A stretch of DNA of 64,000 nt, from positions 95,092 to 159,091 of the forward strand of contig JAILXT010000008.1 of assembly GCA_045430345.1 (NCBI GenBank), given 5' to 3'. The position numbers and the translations under genes are program-made. The stretch comes from Agarilytica sp045430345 (GTDB lineage Bacteria > Pseudomonadota > Gammaproteobacteria > Pseudomonadales > Cellvibrionaceae). Under the pieces are notes generated by a model that was not told where the DNA came from, did no database searches, and was given only the letters and a program-made list of their open reading frames with translations. Positions 47,214 through 56,046 of this stretch are shown here, one piece after another (the stretch's first letter is position 1; the number at the start of each line of letters is the position of its first letter).

Positions 47214-48122
47214 GTGATCCATAAAAAATTCGCACTGCTAATCCTTGTAACGACGCTCAGCATTTCAACGACAAGCATCGCGATTAGCGTAAAACAATGT
47301 GACGTGGAAGCGGCAACAGCACTAGAAGAAACCTATTGTGCCGTACTTAAAAAAGGACATGGGCAATCCCTGCCTGACTTCTTTAGCTTTCGTCGTAACC
47401 CCAATCATATGCAACGACTTATCCTCAAAAGCGCAGCATCACGTGCAGGCGTTGAGCTTCCCGCCAAAGAAACTAGGGCGAATAGTTTCGCTGAGTCTTT
47501 ACGACCCGAAATAACGTCAGATAACAAGGGTGGCAAGACAGAGGTAGCACAACGATCAGCTAAGCAATCAAACTCCGCTGAAGATAAGCGGCAAGGTCTA
47601 TCTCCCAGCGCAGATACACTCGCCCCCACCAAAGAAAAGTATTTAAAAGAAAGCCTCGATAATTGTAGTATCGCTAAAGAACAAATTGCCTGTGGCCATC
47701 AACGTTATTTTCTAGCCATTAACGTTCCGATTAAACACCTTAATAAAAACGCTTTGAGCGCGGACAACCGCTTACTTTTTCGAACCAAATCCCAGAACGA
47801 AACGTTGCTTCAGTACCTTTCACACCTTTACCCTGAGTACATCCAAAAAATGCTCCATATCGGATTAGGCGACTCTACGGTTTCTTTCACAAAATTTCAT
47901 GCAATCTATGAAAGTTCACTGGCGCAAAATGAAAACTTTGTGGATCGATTTGAAGAGATGTATGAATTGTTAAAAAAGGAACGTCAAACGATGGCAACAA
48001 AACAGCGATACAGGGAAAACTACCCAGACAATATCAACAACTGCATGCAACTAACCAGTGGATTAATTACATGCGACAATGTTGAACAGAACTGGGTGTA
48101 TAAAAAAGTCCGAAGCTTTTAG
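47214..48122 (+). CDS. Exported hypothetical protein with paired cysteines
   Basis: 302 residues from GTG 47214, with AGGAAAA 10 bases upstream; a signal peptide (KKFALLILVTTLSISTTSIA) follows and supports this start. The mature part has conserved-looking cysteine pairs at VKQCDVEAA/TYCAVL, NCSIAKEQIACG and NNCMQLTSGLITCDN, suggesting disulfides in a periplasmic or outer location. A low-complexity polar linker lies in the middle. It closely follows mobA and converges on the beta-helix lipoprotein gene. I do not recognise the family. Confidence 0.7.
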   Translation: MIHKKFALLILVTTLSISTTSIAISVKQCDVEAATALEETYCAVLKKGHGQSLPDFFSFRRNPNHMQRLILKSAASRAGVELPAKETRANSFAESLRPEITSDNKGGKTEVAQRSAKQSNSAEDKRQGLSPSADTLAPTKEKYLKESLDNCSIAKEQIACGHQRYFLAINVPIKHLNKNALSADNRLLFRTKSQNETLLQYLSHLYPEYIQKMLHIGLGDSTVSFTKFHAIYESSLAQNENFVDRFEEMYELLKKERQTMATKQRYRENYPDNINNCMQLTSGLITCDNVEQNWVYKKVRSF

Positions 48123-48132
48123 TGGTATACCC

Positions 48133-50769
48133 CTATTGGCGAATTAAGGTGAACTCACTCTCGAATCCACTCGTCCGCGGCACCACACGTATTGGAGGCG
48201 AATCCAAATTATGATCCCCCAGAGCTTCGGACTGCTCCACGATATAGCGGCTAGAGTCGGCCCGATTCAAAAACGATACCTGGTCGCCATTAGTTTCAAC
48301 TGCCCACTGTAAAACGGAAGAGCTATCATCACAGGACCGTGATATGAAACCGTCAGACAGATCACATACAGTCAATGATGCAAAGCTAATACTACTAACA
48401 CCTTGGACTACTTTCGGAAGCATTTTTTCGTTTAAGCCATCGGTGTTTTGAACCAGCTGCACGTAACCATGCTCCATATGAGCCAGTATCCATTGCTGAG
48501 AGACATCGTCCGCACAAACACCCGCAATGACAAAATCTTCATACGACTCGCCTTCTGAATCAAATACATCACGTCGAGCAAGGCAAAGCGTCGAATCCTC
48601 AACAGATTGAATCTGAAAGACCGGCGTTTGACCTTCCTCTATTTCACCATTAGTTTCTAAAACACCTGAATCAACCCTGCGATTATCGACAAGTGAAACC
48701 GAACCTGAACCACTATTATTCAACACCACAATAGATTGATTGTCTAAATCAAAAATGTTTTGAAACGCTTCTACAGCCTCATCTGCAACCGTACTAACAT
48801 TAATCAACTGGGCGATATCATCAGAACCGCCAGTGATAGCATCAAACTTAAAATGGTTATAGCTAACCTCAGCATCCCCGCCAAAGACAGACAGCAGTGA
48901 GCGATTTTCGACAGGTAAAACCAGAGTGTTATCACTCTCAAATGTATTAAATTGAATTGAGCTATCGCTTGATTCCACCATCAAGGTAATATGTTCATTC
49001 GCGATATTACGCCCAAATTCAACACGCCTTACGGCATTGTTAGTGGCTTCACCCAGGCCCTCACCAATAACCACGCCCTCACCGGGCACGTCTTCGATAT
49101 CATCACGCATACCGGTTCGGTCAATAAAACCACCCTCTACTTGGCTATTACTCGTCGCATTTTGCATCACGATACCGCGTTCACCCACATTGCTTACTGA
49201 GAGCGACTTTAAGATCACGCTGTCTGCGCCGTCTAAGACAATACCCGTCTGAGCGCCAGAAAATTCGATGCCTTCAATCTCCCAGTAATTCCCTTCTATG
49301 CGAAGTACCGAATGTTCAGTAATATCGGCCCCGACTAAAATCACGTCATCAGACTCGGCGCGCACAATAATTTTTTGGTCCACCTCACCACTAGCGGCAC
49401 TATAAAAATGGGCTGACTCATGACCACTCCCAGATGAGCTCCCTACTGCACTAACGACCCCTTCATATGTACCACTAGCGACCACGATTTCAGCATTAGG
49501 CTCAGCAGAACGAAGAGCGCTTTGTAATTCATCTGAATTCGTTACGTAAACCTCATTCGTTTCAGCAACGGTAATTAAAATATTATATTGATAGCTACTA
49601 TCCCCATCCGCAGAGACCACCGCAACAACAAACAGGTGGGTACCGACCTCCAGACCATCGAATAAAACACCAGAATAAGCTACTCCAGGCTCGAAAGACT
49701 CTTCAGTGTCTGAAAGCATTACAATGCTGTTATTGTTTGACGCATTGATAGCACCGTCACCAATCGTCATCGTCACACCTTCGCGACTCGCGTATATTTC
49801 CGCTAAAAGGCTCAGACTTCCCACATCTGCAACGTTAACTCGATGGTTCAAAGTAGGTGAATTTATGGAAGCTGAACATTCGAAAGAGGTCGTCGCCCGA
49901 CCGGGGCTGAGCTCAAGAGAACGTAAGAATGGATCTGATTCAATATCGCTCGGACTCTCCCCATTCTTTTGTAAATTAAATGTATACGTTGCCGATTCAC
50001 TACCATCTTCGGAAGTCAGTTCAATCACAACGGGCACAACCACGGAAACGAGTGACTCACCCTCGATGATATCTTCGGGAAGGGGGACAAACACCCCCTC
50101 TTGCCATTCGACTAGCTCATCATTCACACGTATTTCTGAAAAACGACCCTCGGGCTCCGGAATTATTTCCACCCCGCATCGACGACTATCTATAAATACA
50201 TCGTAATTTCTAACATCAGCAGAAAACTCTTCTGAATAATCAACCGCGGATGAATTATCTAACGAGCCTCGGACACCACCAATTAAAATGTCCTGCATAA
50301 GCGCGGACGTGGAAATTCGATTTATCTGAAGCGTATATTCCGCCCGCGCAGCGTTGTTACGGCTAGATACGCGAATAAATATAAGGTTTGCTCCCTCTTC
50401 CACCCTAACTGGAAATACATCGCCTGGTAAAATACTCGCTGTGACATCTTGATCATCGGAGCCTTTACCCACCTCCACAACTTCCACTCTAACGTCATTT
50501 TCATTTTGATCATCAAGTCCTACACGTAAATCTACGCTCGTAGCACCAAGGTCATCATCCAAATCGATGGTGTACGAACCAAAGGCATCGGGGTCAAATT
50601 CCTCCACGACATCATCATCCAGCATTAGCGTCCCACCAGAAACCACTTCAAGGCTTCCCAACCTCACATCAACAACCTCAGTAAAATCGGTGATATCTTC
50701 TCCGCCACAGGCGAATATAAGGGGTATTAAACTGACGACTAACAAGCGCCGAATTACGGATTGCATCAT
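48133..50769 (-). CDS. Large surface lipoprotein: cadherin-like modules, beta-helix and ricin-type domain
   Basis: 878 residues from ATG 50769 (MMQSVIRRLLVVSLIPLI), with a lipobox IFAC-GG. Cadherin-like beta-sandwich modules occupy about 40-430, each ending in TYTLQINR or similar. A right-handed parallel beta-helix follows (about 440-690): ATYEGVV-like, VLRIEGNYWEIEGIEFSGAQ, GIVLDGADSVILKSLSVSN, suiting a polysaccharide-binding or lyase-like surface. The C terminus (about 740-870) shows two QxW repeats (SQQWILA and VLQWAVE) and cysteines, fitting a ricin-type trefoil. It probably binds or cleaves a glycan, but no lyase residues were identified. Confidence 0.75.
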   Translation of the reverse strand: MMQSVIRRLLVVSLIPLIFACGGEDITDFTEVVDVRLGSLEVVSGGTLMLDDDVVEEFDPDAFGSYTIDLDDDLGATSVDLRVGLDDQNENDVRVEVVEVGKGSDDQDVTASILPGDVFPVRVEEGANLIFIRVSSRNNAARAEYTLQINRISTSALMQDILIGGVRGSLDNSSAVDYSEEFSADVRNYDVFIDSRRCGVEIIPEPEGRFSEIRVNDELVEWQEGVFVPLPEDIIEGESLVSVVVPVVIELTSEDGSESATYTFNLQKNGESPSDIESDPFLRSLELSPGRATTSFECSASINSPTLNHRVNVADVGSLSLLAEIYASREGVTMTIGDGAINASNNNSIVMLSDTEESFEPGVAYSGVLFDGLEVGTHLFVVAVVSADGDSSYQYNILITVAETNEVYVTNSDELQSALRSAEPNAEIVVASGTYEGVVSAVGSSSGSGHESAHFYSAASGEVDQKIIVRAESDDVILVGADITEHSVLRIEGNYWEIEGIEFSGAQTGIVLDGADSVILKSLSVSNVGERGIVMQNATSNSQVEGGFIDRTGMRDDIEDVPGEGVVIGEGLGEATNNAVRRVEFGRNIANEHITLMVESSDSSIQFNTFESDNTLVLPVENRSLLSVFGGDAEVSYNHFKFDAITGGSDDIAQLINVSTVADEAVEAFQNIFDLDNQSIVVLNNSGSGSVSLVDNRRVDSGVLETNGEIEEGQTPVFQIQSVEDSTLCLARRDVFDSEGESYEDFVIAGVCADDVSQQWILAHMEHGYVQLVQNTDGLNEKMLPKVVQGVSSISFASLTVCDLSDGFISRSCDDSSSVLQWAVETNGDQVSFLNRADSSRYIVEQSEALGDHNLDSPPIRVVPRTSGFESEFTLIRQ

Positions 50770-50835
50770 GCGTTTTGAACCTAACCAGACCATAAATATG
50801 AAAAGTAAAATAGCGACATTAACCTGCCTGAACAA

Positions 50836-51160
50836 CTCAGAACGGCGGCCAATATGGCGCTCTTAATGAGGGCGAACAAGGTACTAGTATTCTTATTAGG
50901 AGTAAAGCGATAGCCCGATTCAAACAGAACCGCACGACCTCGTATTTCTCACACAAAATAAGACCCCGATCGCGATAGAAGTTCAATATAAATTCTCCTT
51001 ATTATTCAATCACTTACAGCTGCCATATTTCGCCACATTTGCCCATAATTGATCACCGAAAAAGCGTGACCCATGCACGCTTGCCGCTTATTTCCACTGA
51101 TAAAGTGGTTAATAAGTAGGCGGAAAATGCATTTTCGCCACTGTCACAAGGGTGATTATC
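50836..51160. promoter_or_regulatory. Divergent intergenic region with three inverted repeats upstream of the VWA operon
   Basis: About 325 bases without a gene. Three inverted repeats lie in a row: AGCGTG/CACGCT at 51063-51081, CCACT/AGTGG at 51094-51108 and GGCGGAAAATG/CATTTTCGCC at 51119-51139, the last with a 14-bp perfect palindrome centre. It ends 21 bases before the start of the coiled-coil membrane protein, so it may be an operator array or structured leader. No promoter hexamers were assigned. Confidence 0.45.
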
Positions 51161-52615
51161 ATGAATGAACTAACAACTACATCTTGGCTCAGTGATTGGC
51201 GAACCTTTAGTTTAACCCTCGTCATCTCTGTATTCGTACTCTACCTAGCCCGCAGCTATGCACACCAAGCAATTAGCGGCTTTACACGCATGCTGGCGGC
51301 AACATTTAAAATTGCAGCTAAAGCGTGCGACAGAACGCGCCGCCAACTCAAGACACGCAACCGCGAAGTCCTATTAGCTCAAGGACAAGAGCAGGTAAGC
51401 CGAGAGCTCGAACGCGAGTTTTTCGAAGTCAGCCGTTTCGTGCAAAAAGACCTCGGGGGATACCCGCAACTTCAACGTCAGATTCAGGAAGAAATTACCG
51501 AGATCCATGACGACTACCATGCCAGTGGTCAGGTCCCCTCCGCACTGCCTGAATGGGTTGAAGCTGTAGAATCAGTTGCAAAAATTAAATCTAGCGATAG
51601 CGCTTCCGCATTAAATTCTAAAATTTTGGACCAGATCCACCAATCAGCTGAACAGCAACATAAAGAGCATTTACAACAAGCGCGCGACGACGCGGCCGAA
51701 CGGCACAAGCGCTTAAAAAGTATGACGGGCTATTGGCGTAAATTGTCTGACAGTGTTGACGAAGTGGGCAGCCGTTTAAAAGACATTATCACTCGCAGTG
51801 AAAATATCGATAAACACATGTTGAAATTCAATGAAATAAACAATGGCACCGACGCGGCTGTACGCGCACTGCGCGCGTCATCCATTACCCAGTTCTTAAT
51901 CGCCTTACTGGTGGTAACGATTGCGATCGGCGGCGCGTATTTTAATTTCCACCTTATTGCACTCCCCATGTCTGAAATGGTGGGCTCAACCCAACGTATT
52001 GGCGGTGTAAAAGTGGCAGATTTATCAGCCTTGGTCATTATTTGCCTGGAAATAACTGCGGGCATATTTTTACTGGAGAGCCTACGCGTTACAAAACTTT
52101 TCCCTTTAATTGGATCGATGGACGATAAGATGCGCCGCATGATTATGATAGTCGCTGCGGCGGTATTAATCATACTGGCTTCTACGGAATCCGCTCTGGC
52201 CTTTATGCGCGATCAAATTGCGGGGGATTTAGCGAATCTTCGTGCGTCATTAGCGGGTATAGAAGAAAACTCTGGAGGCGGCATTAACGAATGGATTCCC
52301 TTAATCGCCAATATGACACTGGGATTTATTTTGCCGATTGCACTTACCATGATCGCAATCCCTTTAGAGTATTTACTGCAAACTGGGCGCACTGTATTTG
52401 GCGGCATTCTAGAAGTGATACTTAGTATTATCACGGTAGTGCTTCATATTACGGCCAATATGTTTAAACAACTGGGGCGTTTTATAAACCATATATACGA
52501 TTTTTTAATCGCTGCACCACTGTGGATCGAGTCCATGGTGAAACATCGTCACTCAAACGAAGACGGCAGCGATCATTACCTAACTGATTTTAAAGATGGG
52601 AGGTCAGAACCATGA
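51161..52615 (+). CDS. Polytopic coiled-coil membrane protein, operon with a VWA lipoprotein
   Basis: 484 residues from ATG 51161, with AAGGGTG 6 bases ahead. One transmembrane helix at about 12-30 is followed by a long, charged coiled coil in the cytoplasm or periplasm (about 50-240; VSRELEREFFEVSRFVQ, HKEHLQQARDDAAERHKRL). Five more helices follow: about 238-262, 280-305, 327-347, 380-405 and 412-437. The C-terminal end is charged and soluble. The stop overlaps the start of the VWA gene by 4 bases, so the products are probably made together. I do not recognise the family; a transport or force-sensing role is possible. Confidence 0.65.
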   Translation: MNELTTTSWLSDWRTFSLTLVISVFVLYLARSYAHQAISGFTRMLAATFKIAAKACDRTRRQLKTRNREVLLAQGQEQVSRELEREFFEVSRFVQKDLGGYPQLQRQIQEEITEIHDDYHASGQVPSALPEWVEAVESVAKIKSSDSASALNSKILDQIHQSAEQQHKEHLQQARDDAAERHKRLKSMTGYWRKLSDSVDEVGSRLKDIITRSENIDKHMLKFNEINNGTDAAVRALRASSITQFLIALLVVTIAIGGAYFNFHLIALPMSEMVGSTQRIGGVKVADLSALVIICLEITAGIFLLESLRVTKLFPLIGSMDDKMRRMIMIVAAAVLIILASTESALAFMRDQIAGDLANLRASLAGIEENSGGGINEWIPLIANMTLGFILPIALTMIAIPLEYLLQTGRTVFGGILEVILSIITVVLHITANMFKQLGRFINHIYDFLIAAPLWIESMVKHRHSNEDGSDHYLTDFKDGRSEP

Positions 52616-53295
52616 AACAATTAACAAAAACCATAATCGGCATGACTGCCATATTATTACTAAACGCCTGTAGCGAAAACAATACGAATAGATCTGAATC
52701 CAACAGGCAGGTAAACACCTATGCCCAAGGTATATATCTGCTGCTGGATACTTCGGGTACCTACACGCAGGAACTGGACAAAGCTCAGCAATTAATTAAT
52801 TACATGCTCGCAGGCTTAGAACCAGGAGATACATTTGCCGTAGCGAGAATAGACAGCGGAAGTTTTAGTGAAAAAGATATTGTGGCAAAAGTGGTGCTTG
52901 ACCCACGGCCTTCTATGGCAAACAAACAAAAAAGGGATTTTGCCGGCACCATTGATTTATTTGTTAAAGATGTAAAAAGCAGTGCCTATACCGATATATC
53001 TGGCGGGCTATTGCAAGGCATCGAATATCTAAACGAAGCACGCGTCGGCAAAAAGACAATTATGATTTATTCAGACTTGAAGGAGGAGCTGCCTAACGGA
53101 TTCATCCGTGATTTCGAGCTGCTATTAGACGGATTTACAGTGAAGGCACTCAACGTCACGAAACTTCGGGCCGACAATCAAAACCCTCAAGTCTATTTAG
53201 ATCGCGTGGATCATTGGCAGGAAAAAGTCGCAAATGGCGGAGGTAACTGGGAAATTATTAATGACCTCGATAAGCCCGAGGCAATATTGTTGTAG
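52612..53295 (+). CDS. VWA-domain lipoprotein
   Basis: 227 residues. A signal peptide with lipobox LLNAC-SE anchors it. A von Willebrand A fold is indicated by YLLLDTSGTYTQ (MIDAS DxSxT, about 46-57), TDISGG, a second MIDAS element, and IMIYSDLKEEL. MIDAS domains bind a metal and a protein partner. It overlaps the upstream coiled-coil gene by 4 bases. It is probably periplasmic, at the inner or outer membrane. The partner is plausibly the coiled-coil membrane protein, but this is inference. Confidence 0.75.
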   Translation: MKQLTKTIIGMTAILLLNACSENNTNRSESNRQVNTYAQGIYLLLDTSGTYTQELDKAQQLINYMLAGLEPGDTFAVARIDSGSFSEKDIVAKVVLDPRPSMANKQKRDFAGTIDLFVKDVKSSAYTDISGGLLQGIEYLNEARVGKKTIMIYSDLKEELPNGFIRDFELLLDGFTVKALNVTKLRADNQNPQVYLDRVDHWQEKVANGGGNWEIINDLDKPEAILL

Positions 53296-53327
53296 TAAGA
53301 AGTCTACACCGAGGCTGTGCACGAATG

Positions 53328-53347
53328 AAAGATCACGGATGATCTTT
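53328..53347. terminator. Terminator between the VWA operon and the FHA gene
   Basis: AAAGATCA-CGGA-TGATCTTT is a perfect 8-bp stem that ends at the FHA stop codon. It is flanked by A and T, so it can serve both converging genes. Confidence 0.65.
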
Positions 53348-53748
53348 TACAGCTCCATTACAACCTTAAACAAAATCATTTCAGATTGATCAGAACTATA
53401 CTGCTCCCCCAAAGACAAACACCCCTTCCCTGTAAGCGGATAAAATTCATCGCGAATAATCACGCTGCTCGCCTCTCCTACCTTTACGACCGTGCCATTG
53501 GTGCTACGATCTAATATCCCGATCTGATCATCTTTAATTTCAACCACACAATGAATACGAGATACCACGTCTTTATCAACGGATAAGGTATTCACCCGAG
53601 GGTCGCGACCAATATAAAAAGGCAAATCGCTCTCTTTCACTCGGTAGGCGTTACCACGATGAAATAGCTCGATACGGGAAAACTTACCCTCTGCTTTTTG
53701 CATTAGGTCAGAATTAATGAGCGTATTGGGATTTTCGTCTTCTAACAT
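53347..53748 (-). CDS. FHA domain protein
   Basis: 133 residues. A single FHA domain covers most of the protein: FYIGRDPRVNTLSVD with the GR motif, VSRIHCVVEI with the SxxH, and LDRSTNGTVVKVG with the NG. FHA domains bind phosphothreonine peptides. There is no signal peptide, so it acts in the cytoplasm. No serine/threonine kinase gene is in view. It faces the VWA operon tail to tail; whether it belongs to that system is unknown. Confidence 0.88.
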   Translation of the reverse strand: MLEDENPNTLINSDLMQKAEGKFSRIELFHRGNAYRVKESDLPFYIGRDPRVNTLSVDKDVVSRIHCVVEIKDDQIGILDRSTNGTVVKVGEASSVIIRDEFYPLTGKGCLSLGEQYSSDQSEMILFKVVMEL

Positions 53749-53839
53749 TGCGAATTTAAGTCGTCACTTACCGTAAAAATCAATCGGTACTTACAGCCGG
53801 TCATTCGATCGAAACTGACCAGGCATTGGATTATACAAG

Positions 53840-53991
53840 GGAACCTCTAAGCAAGTCCAAAGCACCTGTAAATCAGGTGGGGCTACTCAACATGACCCCA
53901 ATAACCAAAGCATACACTAAAGCCACCGGCAATGGGCGGTTACAGCGCTCCTTCGGCACGAATGCCGGCACCTCAATGTATCAGAGGCTCC
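53840..53991. mobile_element. Possible MITE or insertion-sequence remnant (152 bp)
   Basis: GGAACCTCTAA at 53840-53850 is inverted, with two changes, as the sequence ending CAGAGGCTCC at 53991. The segment is richer in G and C than its surroundings and contains a CACCTG-TAAAT-CAGGTG hairpin near 53874-53890. No target duplication was found. A 66-residue frame inside it lacks coding support. The 402-base gap from FHA to the TauE gene otherwise holds nothing recognised. Confidence 0.3.
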
Positions 53992-54150
53992 GCCGCACAA
54001 TAGGCTCCACAAACATCCTGGCATAAAAACTTTTCAATAAGGGGGGTGCTGTATTCACAGCAGATATTGCCAATATCACGCCAACCAAGATGCTACATAT
54101 CGCATCACCGGTTAAAATCGTTAACATATGATGAATATTTCAGCAGCATT

Positions 54151-54876
54151 ATGATTGATTATCTATTACTCGGCTTAACTGGGCTTGCTACGTCCATGTT
54201 TGCGGGAATAACAGGGCTTGGCGGCGGTATGCTGCTACTCGCATCGCTCCCGATCTTCCTACCCGTTCACGCGATTATTCCTGTTCATGGTGTCGCACAA
54301 CTAGCGAGTAATTTCTCCCGATCCATCCTGGCTATTCGCTACTTAGCATGGCAATTTCTCCCCGCTTTCTTACTGGGCTCATTGGTAGGTATATTATTAG
54401 CATGGCAGGTATTAGCTTATATCGACGCACAATGGCTACCCTTGTGCATTGGTGGATACATCCTCTGCCATGTTTGGTGGCCGATGTTTAAACGCATTAT
54501 GTCCAGGTACGAGAATTTTTTTATCATTGGTGTCGTACAAACCGGCCTGAACCCTATTGTTGGCGCAACCGGGCCTCTCACTACAACACTGGTAATGGCG
54601 AAACTCAAAAGTCGCGAAGCCATTGTCAGTACTAACGCGATTTTAATGTCGTTTTCCCACATATCAAAAATCGCATTGTTTACATTCACCGGGTTTGAAT
54701 ATCGCCATTATTGGTTGGAGGTACTCATTTTAAGTAGCGCTGCGATTGCCGGGTCTTACCTTGGCACATTGGTCCGCAGACGTATCGACGGTGCCCGCTT
54801 TATTATTATGTTAAAAGTGCTGCTCACATTATTGGCCGCAAGAATGATTGTCACCACAATATGGCAACTCATCTAG
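54151..54876 (+). CDS. TauE/SafE family sulfite/anion permease
   Basis: 241 residues from ATG 54151 (MIDYLLLGLTGLATSMFAGI); an earlier ATG at 54046 adds 35 unhydrophobic residues and is less likely. It has about 7-8 membrane helices, the GLGGGMLLLASLP motif near the start and VGATGPLTTTLVMAKL in the second half, the two family repeats. Members export sulfite, sulfoacetate or other anions. The specific substrate is unknown. It converges on purU. Confidence 0.87.
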   Translation: MIDYLLLGLTGLATSMFAGITGLGGGMLLLASLPIFLPVHAIIPVHGVAQLASNFSRSILAIRYLAWQFLPAFLLGSLVGILLAWQVLAYIDAQWLPLCIGGYILCHVWWPMFKRIMSRYENFFIIGVVQTGLNPIVGATGPLTTTLVMAKLKSREAIVSTNAILMSFSHISKIALFTFTGFEYRHYWLEVLILSSAAIAGSYLGTLVRRRIDGARFIIMLKVLLTLLAARMIVTTIWQLI

Positions 54877-54901
54877 AAAACAGCTGCGGCCTACAAAACC
54901 G

Positions 54902-55768
54902 CTAACGGTTAAATACCACGGTTTTTTGCCCATTCAATAAGACGCGGTGCTCACAGTGCCACTTCACCGCACGCTGCAGCGTTACGGCCTCTATATCACG
55001 CCCAATCTGAACCAACTCTTCCGGTGTGTTCGCGTGGCTTACGCGCTCGACAGACTGCTCAATAATCGGCCCCTCATCAAGCTCTGCTGTCACGTAATGC
55101 GCCGTCGCCCCAATCAGTTTCACTCCGCGATCATAGGCTTGATGATAGGGCTTAGCCCCTTTAAAACCGGGTAAAAACGAATGGTGAATATTGATAGCGT
55201 GGCCGGATAACCGCTCACATAAGCCGTTCGAAAGAATCTGCATGTACCTGGCAAGCACCAATAACTCTGCGCCGCTCGACTCAAAAATCCCCATAAGCAC
55301 TGCTTCCTGCTCCGCTTTGTTGTCAGATGACATGGGCAAATAGTGGTAAGGAACGTTGTACCAGTCGGTCAGCGAACGCATATCTTCATGGTTGGACACA
55401 ACGCCCACCACATCGATGGGCAATGAGCCCGCCTTCCACGCATTCAGTAATGTGCTTAAACAATGCCCCCACTGGGAGACAGCGATCAACACAGGGGTCT
55501 TCTTTTTGTTTTCCCATACTTCCCAATCCATCCCATAGCGATCCGCAACAGACTGGAACGCGGATTTCACATCAGACAAGCGCTTGGGGCCTTCCACAGA
55601 CTCTAACAAGGTCCTCATAAAGAAGCGCTGCTCCCGCACATCTTCAAATTGCGAAGATTCCCGGATATTGAAGCCCTGTAAAGAAAATAGCCCCGCGACC
55701 GCAGCCACAATACCGGACTGATCTTTACAGCTAAAATTCAATACTAACTCTTCTACCATTTCTGACAT
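54902..55768 (-). CDS. purU: Formyltetrahydrofolate deformylase
   Basis: 288 residues. An N-terminal ACT domain (about 8-85, CKDQSGIVAAVAGLFSLQGF) precedes a formyl-transferase domain: SQWGHCLSTLLNAWKAGSLP, NIHHSFLPGFKGAKPYHQAY with the catalytic His region, IGATAHYVTAELDEGPIIEQ. It hydrolyses 10-formyl-THF to formate and THF, supplying formate to PurT and balancing one-carbon pools. Confidence 0.96.
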   Translation of the reverse strand: MSEMVEELVLNFSCKDQSGIVAAVAGLFSLQGFNIRESSQFEDVREQRFFMRTLLESVEGPKRLSDVKSAFQSVADRYGMDWEVWENKKKTPVLIAVSQWGHCLSTLLNAWKAGSLPIDVVGVVSNHEDMRSLTDWYNVPYHYLPMSSDNKAEQEAVLMGIFESSGAELLVLARYMQILSNGLCERLSGHAINIHHSFLPGFKGAKPYHQAYDRGVKLIGATAHYVTAELDEGPIIEQSVERVSHANTPEELVQIGRDIEAVTLQRAVKWHCEHRVLLNGQKTVVFNR

Positions 55769-56046
55769 TTAGTTCTCCTAATCATGCCGTCTGGCTATCG
55801 CCGCGCAATGCCTATTTTCAAGCAGCGCATTCTACACAACTTACCCGGAAAGCCCACGTAGGCATTGTCAGGGCGGGGGCAATCTAACCCTCTGTTTTGT
55901 TAACTCTATACGGCGAAGTGCCAACAAGCTGACTAAACTTCAATCAAGACCGAATACATCGCAAGCCTCAACTTACGACGTAGCTCTGCATACATATATT
56001 CGACCCACCTTGTGCAAAAAACATTTTTTAGGCTGTCGCGTTTCCG

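Noticed and set aside
51161..53295. Assignment of the coiled-coil/VWA operon to the Zorya defence system
   Set aside because: Neither protein shows MotA/MotB-like features such as the OmpA-type peptidoglycan-binding domain or the proton-channel helix pattern, and no zorC/zorD-type genes are adjacent.
53826..54026. 66-residue plus-strand frame in the gap before the TauE gene
   Set aside because: It coincides with the possible MITE, lacks a Shine-Dalgarno and shows no recognisable domain.
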